A stretch of DNA of 9,800 nucleotides, taken from positions 1-9,800 of the forward strand of contig JAJYOH010000187.1 in the NCBI GenBank assembly GCA_021796315.1, written 5' to 3'. This document shows positions 1 through 9,377 of this stretch, piece by piece. Every line of letters begins with the position of its first letter. Position 1 is the first letter of the stretch. A program made the position numbers and the translations under genes. The stretch comes from Chloroflexota bacterium (lineage in GTDB: Bacteria; Chloroflexota; Anaerolineae; Anaerolineales; Villigracilaceae). Under the pieces are notes generated by a model. It worked only from the letters and a program-made list of their open reading frames with translations. It was not told the origin of the DNA and searched no databases.

Positions 1-1320
1 ATCATTCCGGCTAACGTCGAGCAACTCTTCGATGTGACCGCCGACCCCGGCGCAAAACAACGCCTGCTGGGCGGCGTCTCGAACATGGCACGCTGTCAAT
101 ATTGTGGATACGAAGGCCGCCTTGCCACGCCCATCGTCTATCACGATGCCGACAAGGAACTTTTGCTGACCTACTTCCCGCCCGAACTTGGTATGCCGAT
201 CAACGAGCAGGAGAAACTCATTGGCCCGTTGATCACACAGATCACGAACCGCCTGCCCTCCGAAAAACGCAAGGCATACCTGTTCAAGCCGATCGCCAAC
301 CTGACCTTCGAGTCGATGATGGAAACCATCCTCGGCAAGGACGGCGTCACACCGCAGATGATCAAGTCTCAGCAGGAAAAACTCAACTTGATCGACCGAC
401 TCCTGCAAGCCTCTTCGCCGGACGTTCGAGCGGAGCTCATTAAACAGAACGCGGCCGCCATCGACGAACAATTCTTCGCGCTCTTCGGACGGCTCGGCCA
501 GGCCGCGTCCCAAAGCGGGCAGGAGCAACTTGCCAAGCAAATGTCTGATCTGCAAAAACAATTGCTCACGGAAACCGAGTATGGCCGTCAGTTGCAGGAA
601 TCGCTAAAAGATATGGAAGCCGCCGCAAAGTCCCTGCAAGAGGCGGGGAAAGGCCTGACGCGCGAGAAACTTTTGGACATGATCATCGCCGCGCCGGGTG
701 AAGCGCGAGTCAAAGCATACGTCTCGTTGGCACGCAACGGCATGGATTACACCTTCTTCCAAAATCTGACGGATAAAATCGAAAAGGCATCCGGCGACGA
801 AAAGAAAAAACTGGGAGACCTGCGCGAAAAATTACTCGGCTTCGTGAGCGAAATTGATAAACAAATGGAAGCGCGCTACAAACAGGCGCAGGATTTTGTG
901 GAACAACTTTTGCAACAGGACGACATCGCCAAAGCGACACAGGAAAATCTTGACCAGTTCACACAGGACGCAGTGGAGATCGCGCAAAGCATGTTGAAGA
1001 AAGCGTCCGAGACGAACGACTATGCGCGCATGGGTAAACTTCAAAAGATGCTGGAAATTTTGCAGACCGCATCCACTCCGCCCGAAGTGGCTTTCGTGGA
1101 GCAATTGCTGGATGCGCCCGATGAAGCCGGCGTTGAGAAAATGCTGGCCGACAACGCGGACCTGGTCAATGATACTTTTATGGAAGCGCTGAACGGTCTG
1201 GTCGCGCAAGTAGACGCCGCGGCCGGGCAAGGCAATGCCGAAGCCAAGGCGCTATCTGAAAAGCTTGGAACGGTATTCAAAATTGCGTTGAAGTTTTCGA
1301 TGAAGAAGAAGATGGGATAA
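1..1320 (+). CDS. CpXC-domain zinc-ribbon/coiled-coil protein, 5' end cut by window edge
   Basis: The reading frame is open from base 1 to the TAA at 1318-1320 (439 codons visible), so the gene begins before the window. The GTG at 34 is internal: the residues before it (IIPANVEQLFDV) fit the family, which normally starts with a first Cys-Pro-x-Cys pair just upstream. The second pair is visible as ARCQYCGYEG (Cys at visible residues 32 and 35). It is followed by the family-typical block LATPIVYHDADKELLLTYFP and a conserved segment ending near ANLTFESMMETILG. From about residue 110 on the protein is charged and helical (Lys/Glu/Gln-rich, many Leu heptads around 190-330), suggesting coiled coil. 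There is no signal peptide or membrane segment in the visible part. The CpXC family is widespread in Chloroflexota, but its function is unknown; metal binding by the Cys pairs is an inference. The gene converges on the methyltransferase gene. Confidence 0.85.
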   Translation: MIPANVEQLFDVTADPGAKQRLLGGVSNMARCQYCGYEGRLATPIVYHDADKELLLTYFPPELGMPINEQEKLIGPLITQITNRLPSEKRKAYLFKPIANLTFESMMETILGKDGVTPQMIKSQQEKLNLIDRLLQASSPDVRAELIKQNAAAIDEQFFALFGRLGQAASQSGQEQLAKQMSDLQKQLLTETEYGRQLQESLKDMEAAAKSLQEAGKGLTREKLLDMIIAAPGEARVKAYVSLARNGMDYTFFQNLTDKIEKASGDEKKKLGDLREKLLGFVSEIDKQMEARYKQAQDFVEQLLQQDDIAKATQENLDQFTQDAVEIAQSMLKKASETNDYARMGKLQKMLEILQTASTPPEVAFVEQLLDAPDEAGVEKMLADNADLVNDTFMEALNGLVAQVDAAAGQGNAEAKALSEKLGTVFKIALKFSMKKKMG

Positions 1321-1323
1321 ACC

Positions 1324-3148
<1,825 letters not shown>

Positions 3149-3194
3149 ATCAAACCCTCAACCTACCTGATAATAAAATCAGAACAAAGACGTT

Positions 3195-3200
3195 TATAAT
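3195..3200 (+). promoter_or_regulatory. Candidate -10 box (TATAAT) for the kinase gene
   Basis: A consensus TATAAT sits in the 126-bp AT-rich divergent region between the FHA regulator (start 3148) and the kinase (start 3275), giving a leader of about 65-70 bases. No convincing -35 hexamer lies 16-18 bases upstream. Overlapping AT-rich hexamers (AATATA 3198-3203, AGCATA 3203-3208) could serve as -10 boxes on the minus strand for the FHA gene, so the two promoters may overlap and the FHA protein could regulate both from here. Confidence 0.35.
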
Positions 3201-3274
3201 ATAGCATAAATCCCGTTTCTGTGCACAGTCCCACGCCGAGATAAAACGCACAGATCACCTGCAAGAAGGAGAAG

Positions 3275-4270
3275 ATGGCCCCAATATTAAAGAACGGGGA
3301 GGTCCTGCGCGGCCGCTATAAAATCCGGGAACACATCGGACAAGGCGGCGCCGGTTCCATCTACCTGGCCGACGATTTGCGGCTGGCAGGAAGAGTCTGT
3401 GCGCTCAAAGAAGTTGAGTATGACCGCAGTCTCCCGGACGATATTCGCGAAGAAGCCCGCCAGCAATTTATGCGCGAGGCCACTATTCTTGCGCGTCTCG
3501 ACCATCCCAACCTTCCCAAAGTTTCAGATTTTTTCTCAAACGATATACGCGATTACCTCGTCATGGATTATGTTCCCGGCGATGATCTGCGTACCATCAT
3601 GCTCAACGCCCGCCGTGAAAAAAGATTTCTGCCGGAGCGTGATGTGCTCGACTGGACGCGCCAACTGGCCAGCGCACTCTCGTATCTACACAATCTGCAG
3701 CCATCCATCGTCCACCGCGATATCAAACCGAGCAATCTCAAGATCACACCCACTGGTCTGCTCAAACTCGTGGATTTCGGCCTTGTCAAGATACTCGCTC
3801 CCGAAGAAGTGACCATCACGATCATTCAAGGACAGGGTACAGCGCTTTACACACCAATCGAACAATACGGCTCGGATGAAGCGCATACCGACGCGCGCTC
3901 TGATATTTATTCGTTCGGTGCGACCCTTTATCATTTGCTCACCAACGAACCTCCCGCCGATGCGCGCAAACGTTTTCTGCACCCGGAAAGCCTGCAACCA
4001 CCACGTCAGATCAATCCCGCCATCAGCCCACGCACCGAAAAAGCAATTTTATGGGCCATGGCTCTGCATCCGGATGAACGCCCAAATTCAATTGAAGCGT
4101 TCAGCGATTATTTATTCAACGGGCACGAGATTCCGACGCGCCGGCGCCCCACTCAATCCGCATTCGACATCCCGCGGCTGGACATTTTCGGTCATCAAGC
4201 AGATACGCTTCTAGTCTGGACCTCAGCCGGGTTGCTGCTGCTAAGCCTGATCGCCACCCTGTTACGATAA
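3275..4270 (+). CDS. Ser/Thr protein kinase with C-terminal membrane anchor
   Basis: A 331-residue Hanks-type kinase that phosphorylates proteins on Ser/Thr. All catalytic elements are present: glycine loop IGQGGAGSIY (21-30), ATP-binding Lys45 in CALKE, helix-C Glu68, catalytic loop HRDIKPSN (147-154), DFG (167-169), an activation segment with several Thr (180, 182, 189, 193), the APE equivalent PIE (194-196), and DARSDIYSFG (206-215). The kinase domain ends near 283. A short linker leads to one hydrophobic helix, about 311-330 (LLVWTSAGLLLLSLIATLL), at the very C terminus. With almost nothing after the helix there is no outside sensor domain such as PASTA, so the catalytic domain is probably held at the inner face of the membrane by a tail anchor. 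The ATG at 3275 follows AAGGAG (3266-3271) at a short 3-base spacing. The divergent FHA regulator is the natural candidate partner. Confidence 0.95.
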   Translation: MAPILKNGEVLRGRYKIREHIGQGGAGSIYLADDLRLAGRVCALKEVEYDRSLPDDIREEARQQFMREATILARLDHPNLPKVSDFFSNDIRDYLVMDYVPGDDLRTIMLNARREKRFLPERDVLDWTRQLASALSYLHNLQPSIVHRDIKPSNLKITPTGLLKLVDFGLVKILAPEEVTITIIQGQGTALYTPIEQYGSDEAHTDARSDIYSFGATLYHLLTNEPPADARKRFLHPESLQPPRQINPAISPRTEKAILWAMALHPDERPNSIEAFSDYLFNGHEIPTRRRPTQSAFDIPRLDIFGHQADTLLVWTSAGLLLLSLIATLLR

Positions 4271-4273
4271 TGC

Positions 4274-4307
4274 AAAGAGGTGACGACTGGCCGCCTCTTT
4301 ATTTTTT
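4274..4307 (+). terminator. Rho-independent terminator after the kinase gene
   Basis: The stem AAAGAGG (4274-4280) / CCTCTTT (4294-4300), extendable by one T-G pair, has a 12-13-base loop and is followed by T6 at 4302-4307. It starts 3 bases after the kinase stop. It separates the kinase from the converging GH3 gene, which ends at 4323. Read on the minus strand the T-run is on the wrong side, so it does not look like a good terminator for the GH3 operon. Confidence 0.8.
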
Positions 4308-4322
4308 CGGAAACTTTGTACA

Positions 4323-7091
4323 TCAAACGCGGCGGGACCAAAACCAACCAATGCCCCATCCAATAGATAATCCAATTGCAGTCACACTTAATATCCCGCC
4401 GATTCCATTCGAAGCGGCAAAGGCTGGACTGCCGGGTAATCCGAGCGCAATGTAGTTGTAAAACAGCAAACCACCCACCAGCGCACACAACCCCCAGCGG
4501 ACTCCCCAGCGAGGGCTTTCCAAATGAGCGCCCGCCCAGAAAACCAGCGCAGAACCGGTCAACAACAGAAGCATGGTCAATAACCAGGCTGTAAAACGCA
4601 GTGACCCTTGTGGCGTGACAAAGTCATCCTGTTGAGGTTGGGGGGTTTGCGCTTGTTGTGGAGTACCTGCGGTCAATTGCGGAATGATGACCGTCACTGC
4701 TGCAGGCTCACCCCCGCTCGAAACATCCAGTTGCAAAACTTCTGATATGGTCGCCGGAGCGCTGGAAGCGCGGATCTGGAGCAGGCCGGGTTTGTCGAGG
4801 CCAAAGGAGACGCGCGCTACACCCTGTGTTGTGACGGCGTCGGCTTGCTGCAAAATGCCGCCGCCTTCTCCGGTCAACGTCATGGAAAAATGCACGACAG
4901 TGCCATCCGGCACCGAATTGCCGTTATGGTCAAGGATCACTCCCGTTCGAAGTGCAATGGTATCTCCAATCTTGAAGAGCGGAACGGGGGTCGGCGCGGG
5001 GGTGAGAACGTTTGTAGAAACGGGAACCGCTGGCAGGTCCAGATTGATCGCGATGATCTGAATTGGATTAGGTGTGGTAACTGAAGTCAAATCGTAGCCG
5101 AGTCCTGGAATGGAAACCGGCGAAGCACCGGTGGGGGTCAGTTCCTGAAAGAGCAGGCGTGCGGCCACATCGATAAAAGGCGGCTGTTTGCTGTAAAGCG
5201 CATAGTAAGCATCGAGACGCGAGATATCAGTCGCGTCCATATAATATGGCGCGCCAAACGAAAATAGAAGGACGTGTTTATTGGGTAATAGATCCTGATG
5301 TTCGGAAAGAAAACGGCTGATCAGCTGCGGCTGGCCGCGGCTGTTATCGGTCAGCGAGAAGATAATCCAGCCGGAAAGGTTTAAGTCATCTTCCAGATAG
5401 GGCGGACTTTTTCCATCCAGGTATTTGGAGAGGTCGTCCAAAGTATAAGAAGACAGACGAAACGAAGATGTCTGCTTGCCGCTTTGCGGACCGTATAACT
5501 GAACAATTACATTCTGAAACGCATCAAAAGAGAATGCCGATTGAGTGGGGCAAGTGCTGCATTGCTGAACCTGCGGAACGTCAGAAAAAAATATGAGCCG
5601 GTCACGGACTTGCGGCGGGTTCGGAAAGATGGTCGCAATATCTTTTGGTTCAGGGCTGATGAGCGTGGCGGCGAGACGAGCCACTTCAAAGGTTACTTCC
5701 TGCGGTTGATTGAGCGCTTCCAAATTGGAAGCAGGTGAGAGCACATTAGTGATGGTGAATGCACCATAAATATGGAGTTTGAGCGCCAGAATTCGCAGAA
5801 CAGATGTATCCACACGCTGCGCGAAGGCCGGGTCGTCCCGGTATTTCTGGGCAAAAAAATCAAGGATATCAACAACAGTGGAATAATTGTCCGGGGCGTC
5901 GTCTGAAACGATATTGCCGAGATACAACAGATCATTCCCTGCCAAAAAAGCGTCCCGCGCCACGGTAGGCGCCTGAAAGATCGTGCCTGTGGAATAAACC
6001 TGCCGCACAGCGCGCGTGCCCAGATTGTCGCTGATAATTAATCCGCCGTTGGCGTACCAGGATGAAAATTGTGGCAGATCAAGAATGGTGGAAAGAGCCT
6101 GCCCATCAAAACTAATAGGACGCGTGGTGGCGCGGATGCTCCCCTGAAAACCTTGATAGCGAATATGTGAAACCAGCAGACCATCTACGGTCGCACCGGC
6201 AGAGGGCGCATTACCTGTCACACCAAAAAAAGGCGGCAATTCGACCTGCTTTAATTGGTCAAGCGATTTGCGGACCGTGGCGACTTCCTCCCCATTTGGA
6301 CGATCGGAACTGCCGCGACCGGGAAAATGTTTGGCGATCACCAGCAAACGTCCCAGACTGCCTGAATGCAATCCGCTTACGTAGGCGCTTCCCATTTGTT
6401 CAACCCAGTACGGATTACCGCCAAAGACGTCCGTACCCATATCGCCAGCGGCGCTGGGATTGGGCGACTCAAGCACATCCAGCGAAGGGCCGAAATATAA
6501 ATTCACCCCCAGCGCAGAAAGCTCGCTTCCCATCAGCGCGCCAACCTTGTTGGCAAGCTCCGGCTTCCACGTGGCGCCAATTGCCATCTCGGAGGGCAAA
6601 GGAGACAAGCCGCTTAAGATTTGATCATTGGGTGATCCATCCCCCTGTTGAGAGATGCCCACAAAAAGCGGCACATAGGCCTGTTGCTTCAATTGTCCGC
6701 TTTCAGGATCAATGATTGTTTGGGTTGTGGCCTCCCACTCGGTCTGCTGCAAGTTCTGGATCAATTGCTGGGCGGCAGAGATCGTATTCGGCGCGGCTAC
6801 AAAATTATCATTGGCAGATTGCAAAACCACCCCTCCAATGTGATGATTGACGATCAGGTCATATATTTTTGATTGATCGCTTGCATCGCTGCCGGTGAAA
6901 TTAGCCAGGAACAACTGGCCTACGCGCTCCTCCGGCGACATCCTGGCAAATAACTGACGGACGGACGGTGGAGGTGTAAAGGTCTGGGCTTGGACTTGAA
7001 GCGGATTGCCGAATGAAGCCAGGATCAGCACCGCGAGTGTGAATGCAAAAAAAGCGCGTTTGAAACAGAGCCCGCGCCCAAAAAATTTCAC
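4323..7091 (-). CDS. Large membrane-anchored glycoside hydrolase family 3 protein (NagZ-like, atypical)
   Basis: A 922-residue exported protein. Residues 1-35 form a signal peptide (hydrophobic core AFFAFTLAVLILASF, likely cut after VQA). The GH3 catalytic domain spans about 40-445, with the substrate-binding loop IAKHFPGRG (252-260) and the nucleophile Asp355 in LIISDNLG. About 465-655 resembles the GH3 C-terminal alpha/beta domain and includes a CSTC pair (511-514). A Pro/Thr linker precedes an Ig-like domain (about 706-791) of the Big/invasin type, then a Gln/Pro linker and three predicted membrane helices (about 831-853, 864-883, 896-917). The family usually cleaves N-acetylglucosamine or other beta-linked sugars, so a cell-wall or glycan target outside the membrane is likely but not shown. 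The Asp-Ser-His acid/base motif of NagZ enzymes is not seen after KHFPGRG, so activity is uncertain. The GTG start overlaps the preceding stop (GTGA, 7088-7091) and follows a strong GGGAGGA site at 7096-7102. Confidence 0.85.
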   Translation of the reverse strand: MKFFGRGLCFKRAFFAFTLAVLILASFGNPLQVQAQTFTPPPSVRQLFARMSPEERVGQLFLANFTGSDASDQSKIYDLIVNHHIGGVVLQSANDNFVAAPNTISAAQQLIQNLQQTEWEATTQTIIDPESGQLKQQAYVPLFVGISQQGDGSPNDQILSGLSPLPSEMAIGATWKPELANKVGALMGSELSALGVNLYFGPSLDVLESPNPSAAGDMGTDVFGGNPYWVEQMGSAYVSGLHSGSLGRLLVIAKHFPGRGSSDRPNGEEVATVRKSLDQLKQVELPPFFGVTGNAPSAGATVDGLLVSHIRYQGFQGSIRATTRPISFDGQALSTILDLPQFSSWYANGGLIISDNLGTRAVRQVYSTGTIFQAPTVARDAFLAGNDLLYLGNIVSDDAPDNYSTVVDILDFFAQKYRDDPAFAQRVDTSVLRILALKLHIYGAFTITNVLSPASNLEALNQPQEVTFEVARLAATLISPEPKDIATIFPNPPQVRDRLIFFSDVPQVQQCSTCPTQSAFSFDAFQNVIVQLYGPQSGKQTSSFRLSSYTLDDLSKYLDGKSPPYLEDDLNLSGWIIFSLTDNSRGQPQLISRFLSEHQDLLPNKHVLLFSFGAPYYMDATDISRLDAYYALYSKQPPFIDVAARLLFQELTPTGASPVSIPGLGYDLTSVTTPNPIQIIAINLDLPAVPVSTNVLTPAPTPVPLFKIGDTIALRTGVILDHNGNSVPDGTVVHFSMTLTGEGGGILQQADAVTTQGVARVSFGLDKPGLLQIRASSAPATISEVLQLDVSSGGEPAAVTVIIPQLTAGTPQQAQTPQPQQDDFVTPQGSLRFTAWLLTMLLLLTGSALVFWAGAHLESPRWGVRWGLCALVGGLLFYNYIALGLPGSPAFAASNGIGGILSVTAIGLSIGWGIGWFWSRRV

Positions 7092-7840
7092 GATTTCCTC
7101 CCGAATTTTTGTAGAGCAAGTTGCGGGTCATCTGTGAAAATGCCGTCCACACCCCAGGCATTGAGGCGCTCGATATCTTCAGGCTGGTTCACCGTCCAAA
7201 CATGGATGCGGCGTTTCAAGCGATGCACGCGGCTGACTTGTTGCGCGTTGACATCCGTCAGATAAGGATGCAATGCGGCATATTCGCCGAATGAAAAACC
7301 GAAAGAGCGCGCCCAAGTGCCCATCCAACCACCGAGCGCCAATAATCCACGCGGCACTTCAGGAAGGAATCGCTCCGCCTGCCTGAGATTGGATGGAAGA
7401 AATGATGAGAAAATCACGCTCTTTTCCAAAGCATGTTTCTTGACCAACGCACAGACTTTTTCGACGAGTGCATCGCGCGGCGCGGCATAGTTGGTCAGTT
7501 CCACATTGATGAATATCCTTTTGCCGACAGCTTCAAAGACTTCCTCGAGGGTCGGGATTCTGGTTCCGCGAAACTGCTCCGAAAAGAAACTGCCCGCATC
7601 AAGCGAACGCAGGTCAGCCAAGTTTTTTTGTGCAAGGCGGCCCGTGCCTTCGGTAGTTCGATCCACAGTCGCATCGTGAAAGACAATAATATGCCCATCG
7701 GCAGTAAGCTTGGCGTCCAGTTCAATGGCGTCTGCGCCTTGGACGAGGGCAAGTTCAAAAGACGGGATTGTATTCTCCGGCGCATGAGCCGAAGCGCCGC
7801 GATGGGCGAAGATGATGGGATGAGGAAGATCGGTAAGCAT
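7088..7840 (-). CDS. Glycerophosphodiester phosphodiesterase
   Basis: Hydrolyses glycerophosphodiesters (deacylated phospholipid head groups) to glycerol-3-phosphate and an alcohol. With the ATG at 7840 the protein has 250 residues, usual for a single-domain GDPD, and no signal peptide, so it is probably cytoplasmic. Catalytic and metal-binding residues of the TIM barrel are visible: FAHRGAS (His13), PENT (Glu22), IELD (Glu40, Asp42), VFHD (His55), NVELT (Glu114), HVWTVN (213-218) and GVDGIFTDDP (230-239). The Lys often found two residues after Glu114 is a Thr here. A TTG at 7897 would extend the frame by 19 residues, but those come from a palindromic spacer and do not resemble the family, so 7840 is preferred although its ribosome binding site is weak (GAGAAA). 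It follows the AAA+ ATPase gene by 62 bases and is translationally coupled to the GH3 gene through a 4-base overlap. Confidence 0.92.
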   Translation of the reverse strand: MLTDLPHPIIFAHRGASAHAPENTIPSFELALVQGADAIELDAKLTADGHIIVFHDATVDRTTEGTGRLAQKNLADLRSLDAGSFFSEQFRGTRIPTLEEVFEAVGKRIFINVELTNYAAPRDALVEKVCALVKKHALEKSVIFSSFLPSNLRQAERFLPEVPRGLLALGGWMGTWARSFGFSFGEYAALHPYLTDVNAQQVSRVHRLKRRIHVWTVNQPEDIERLNAWGVDGIFTDDPQLALQKFGRKS

Positions 7841-7857
7841 GATTTGCGTTTCTCGTT

Positions 7858-7897
7858 TTGCGTTTTGCGAAAATAAAACGAAAAGCGCAAAACGCAA
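7858..7897. repeat. 12-bp palindrome in the ATPase-GDPD spacer
   Basis: TTGCGTTTTGCG at 7858-7869 is repeated inverted, without mismatch, at 7886-7897, around a 16-base AT-rich loop. The surrounding 7841-7900 is a low-complexity mix of CGTTTTG/CAAAACG units. It fills most of the 62-base gap between the ATPase stop (7903) and the GDPD start (7840). As RNA it would form a stem of 12 pairs just before the GDPD start region. No T-run follows, so it is not a standard terminator; an mRNA stability or attenuation element, a repeat of the REP type, or a protein-binding site are possible. Confidence 0.55.
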
Positions 7898-7902
7898 TGA
7901 AT

Positions 7903-9207
7903 TTAGATTTCTACAAAATAGGCCTGCCCGGCGCGATCGATCATTTCGCGCGACATCGTCGGCGGGACGGCCAGATAGGATGAAATGTCAATGATCTGGT
8001 CGCACAGATCGCGCGGATGCGAGGCGCGCAACTTGCGGTTGCGTTTAATGTACCAGTCCTGCAAAAGATATGCCAGGCCCTGATCGTTATATTCGATCTT
8101 TTTATCGGCGGCAACACGCTTGAATATCTCGCGGTATTCTTCGTAGGATGGGTCGCCGATCTCCACCTTGTGACGCAGGCGGCGCAGGAAAGCTTCATCG
8201 ACGAGATCCTTTGGCGGGAGATTTGTCGAGAAAATGATCAGCACATCAAACGGCACCTCGACCTTTCGTCCGGTGTGGAGGCGCAGGAAGTCAACACGAT
8301 TTTCAAGCGGGACGATCCAGCGGTTCAACAAGTCACGCGGGCGGACTTGCTGTCGCCCGAAGTCATCAATTAGCAGGATGCCGCCATTGGCTTTGACCTG
8401 GAACGGGGCTTCATAGAATTTATGTGTGTCATCAAAAACAAGATCGAGACCCTCCAGTGTGAGTTCTCCGCCGACAATAATGAAGGGACGGCGGATCTTG
8501 ACCCAACGCGGATCGCGACGCGTGCTCGAACGCAGGTTACTCGTGGAGCTCCCGTTAGTTTCTCCTTCAGGAGCCAGACGATGACTGACTGCATCGTAAA
8601 CTTTAATCACTTGTCCATCGAGGTATAGAGCGTATGGAATGTACATGGTCTGGCTAAGGACAAGATTGCCGAAAGCGCGCGCGATGCTGGTCTTGCCATT
8701 ACCAGGCGGGCCGTACATAAAGATGGATGTGCCGGAGTTGAGTGCCGGGCCGAGGCGCTGGAAAGTTGATTCCGAAATAACCAATTGAGAAAGGATTTGC
8801 CGCATGGTGCGAGTTGTTACGGTCAGTCTACCGCTCTTTTGGCGGCGAATGGATTCGTTGTAGGCTTCGAACGGCACAGGGGCTTGTCCCGCATATTGAC
8901 TGCGGTCGAGCGCTTCGCGGGCGCGCACATTTCCAGCCGTGGTAATGCCATACGTATAAGCGCCTTCGCCCAACCCGCCTTGCGACGACCTGACTTCGAT
9001 GAATTTTTCCTGCTTGAGTGCGACAAGCAATTGATCCGTCACGCCGGCAAAAGGCAGGGCAATTTCCTCGGCAATCTTAAAGCCAGTTAGATAGCCACGC
9101 GAATACAAGACCTTCAACACAAGGTCCTGGAGCCAGAGAGACGAAAGCCCGGTATCTTCGAGGCTGTTGATCTGGGGCGGAATAAATGAAACAGTTGGAT
9201 TGGTCAA
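7903..9207 (-). CDS. AAA+ ATPase with N-terminal winged-helix-like domain
   Basis: A 434-residue soluble ATPase. The N-terminal part (about 20-100) looks like a winged-helix module (LWLQDLVLKVLYSRGYLTGF, EEIALPFAGVTDQLLVAL). The AAA+ core has Walker A GPPGNGKT (166-173), Walker B ILLIDD (277-282), sensor 1 FSTN (326-329) and an arginine-finger-like RRLR (342-345). GGELTLEGLDL (246-256) and RPRDLLNRWIVPLE (289-302) mark a conserved but poorly characterised family of bacterial AAA+ proteins; I cannot name its substrate. A Ser/Thr/Arg-rich stretch (217-231) interrupts the core before PRWVKIRRPF. The start is TTG at 9207: AGGAGGGG (9215-9222) lies seven bases upstream, and a stop in the same frame at 9235-9237 leaves no other start. 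The out-of-frame ATG at 9214 touches that site and would give an unrelated peptide. First gene of the probable operon with GDPD and GH3. Confidence 0.88.
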   Translation of the reverse strand: MTNPTVSFIPPQINSLEDTGLSSLWLQDLVLKVLYSRGYLTGFKIAEEIALPFAGVTDQLLVALKQEKFIEVRSSQGGLGEGAYTYGITTAGNVRAREALDRSQYAGQAPVPFEAYNESIRRQKSGRLTVTTRTMRQILSQLVISESTFQRLGPALNSGTSIFMYGPPGNGKTSIARAFGNLVLSQTMYIPYALYLDGQVIKVYDAVSHRLAPEGETNGSSTSNLRSSTRRDPRWVKIRRPFIIVGGELTLEGLDLVFDDTHKFYEAPFQVKANGGILLIDDFGRQQVRPRDLLNRWIVPLENRVDFLRLHTGRKVEVPFDVLIIFSTNLPPKDLVDEAFLRRLRHKVEIGDPSYEEYREIFKRVAADKKIEYNDQGLAYLLQDWYIKRNRKLRASHPRDLCDQIIDISSYLAVPPTMSREMIDRAGQAYFVEI

Positions 9208-9214
9208 GCGGCAT

Positions 9215-9222
9215 CCCCTCCT
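9215..9222 (-). promoter_or_regulatory. Ribosome binding site that fixes a TTG start for the ATPase
   Basis: On the minus strand AGGAGGGG is followed by seven bases and then TTG (9207), an optimal spacing. The ATG directly after the site (9214) has no spacing and is in another frame, so automated annotation could be misled toward an ATG; the TTG is the only start compatible with the conserved protein. Confidence 0.75.
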
Positions 9223-9263
9223 GAGACGGGGAAATTAAAAGATATTTTCAACGAACAAAGCGG

Positions 9264-9272
9264 ATTATAGCA
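9264..9272 (-). promoter_or_regulatory. Extended -10 promoter (TGCTATAAT) for the ATPase-GDPD-GH3 operon
   Basis: Read on the minus strand the bases are TGCTATAAT, a consensus -10 hexamer with the TGn extension. The expected transcription start would be near 9257, giving a leader of about 50 bases that includes the strong ribosome binding site at 9215-9222. No good -35 hexamer is present at 17 bases, which is tolerated for extended -10 promoters. It shares the 170-bp divergent region (9208-9377) with the glycosyltransferase promoter; nothing else stands out in that region apart from a T8 run at 9351-9358. Confidence 0.5.
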
Positions 9273-9362
9273 CGGCAGCGCGGGGTCGTTTCCTGACAAA
9301 CACATTTCGATTGAAGAGTTATACACTCGCCCATCGTCCACAATGCCCGCTTTTTTTTCGTT

Positions 9363-9368
9363 TATAAT
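9363..9368 (+). promoter_or_regulatory. -10 box (TATAAT) directly before the glycosyltransferase start
   Basis: A consensus TATAAT ends nine bases before the ATG at 9378, so transcription would begin at or within about three bases of the start codon. That implies a leaderless message, which agrees with the lack of any purine-rich ribosome binding site before the ATG. No clear -35 box is seen at the standard distance; TCCACA at 9337-9342 is too far (20-base spacer). Confidence 0.45.
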
Positions 9369-9377
9369 CACCGGACT

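Noticed and set aside
34..36. GTG as the start of the CpXC gene
   Set aside because: The frame is open back to base 1 and the residues before 34 fit the family, so the true start lies outside the window.
832..1230. 132-residue open frame on the minus strand inside the CpXC gene
   Set aside because: It is the complement of the coiled-coil coding region, with no motif and no ribosome binding site.
6167..6715. 182-residue open frame on the plus strand inside the GH3 gene
   Set aside because: It is antisense to well-conserved GH3 catalytic sequence, and its Arg/Pro/His-rich product has no recognisable motif.
7433..7876. 147-residue open frame on the plus strand inside the GDPD gene
   Set aside because: It is antisense to conserved GDPD motifs, has no family resemblance, and is best explained as a shadow.
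7841..7897. TTG start at 7897 for the GDPD
   Set aside because: The extension translates a palindromic low-complexity spacer, and the family starts close to the HRG motif; ATG 7840 fits.
9351..9358. T8 run as a terminator
   Set aside because: No stem precedes it on the plus strand and no gene ends nearby; it lies between two divergent promoters.
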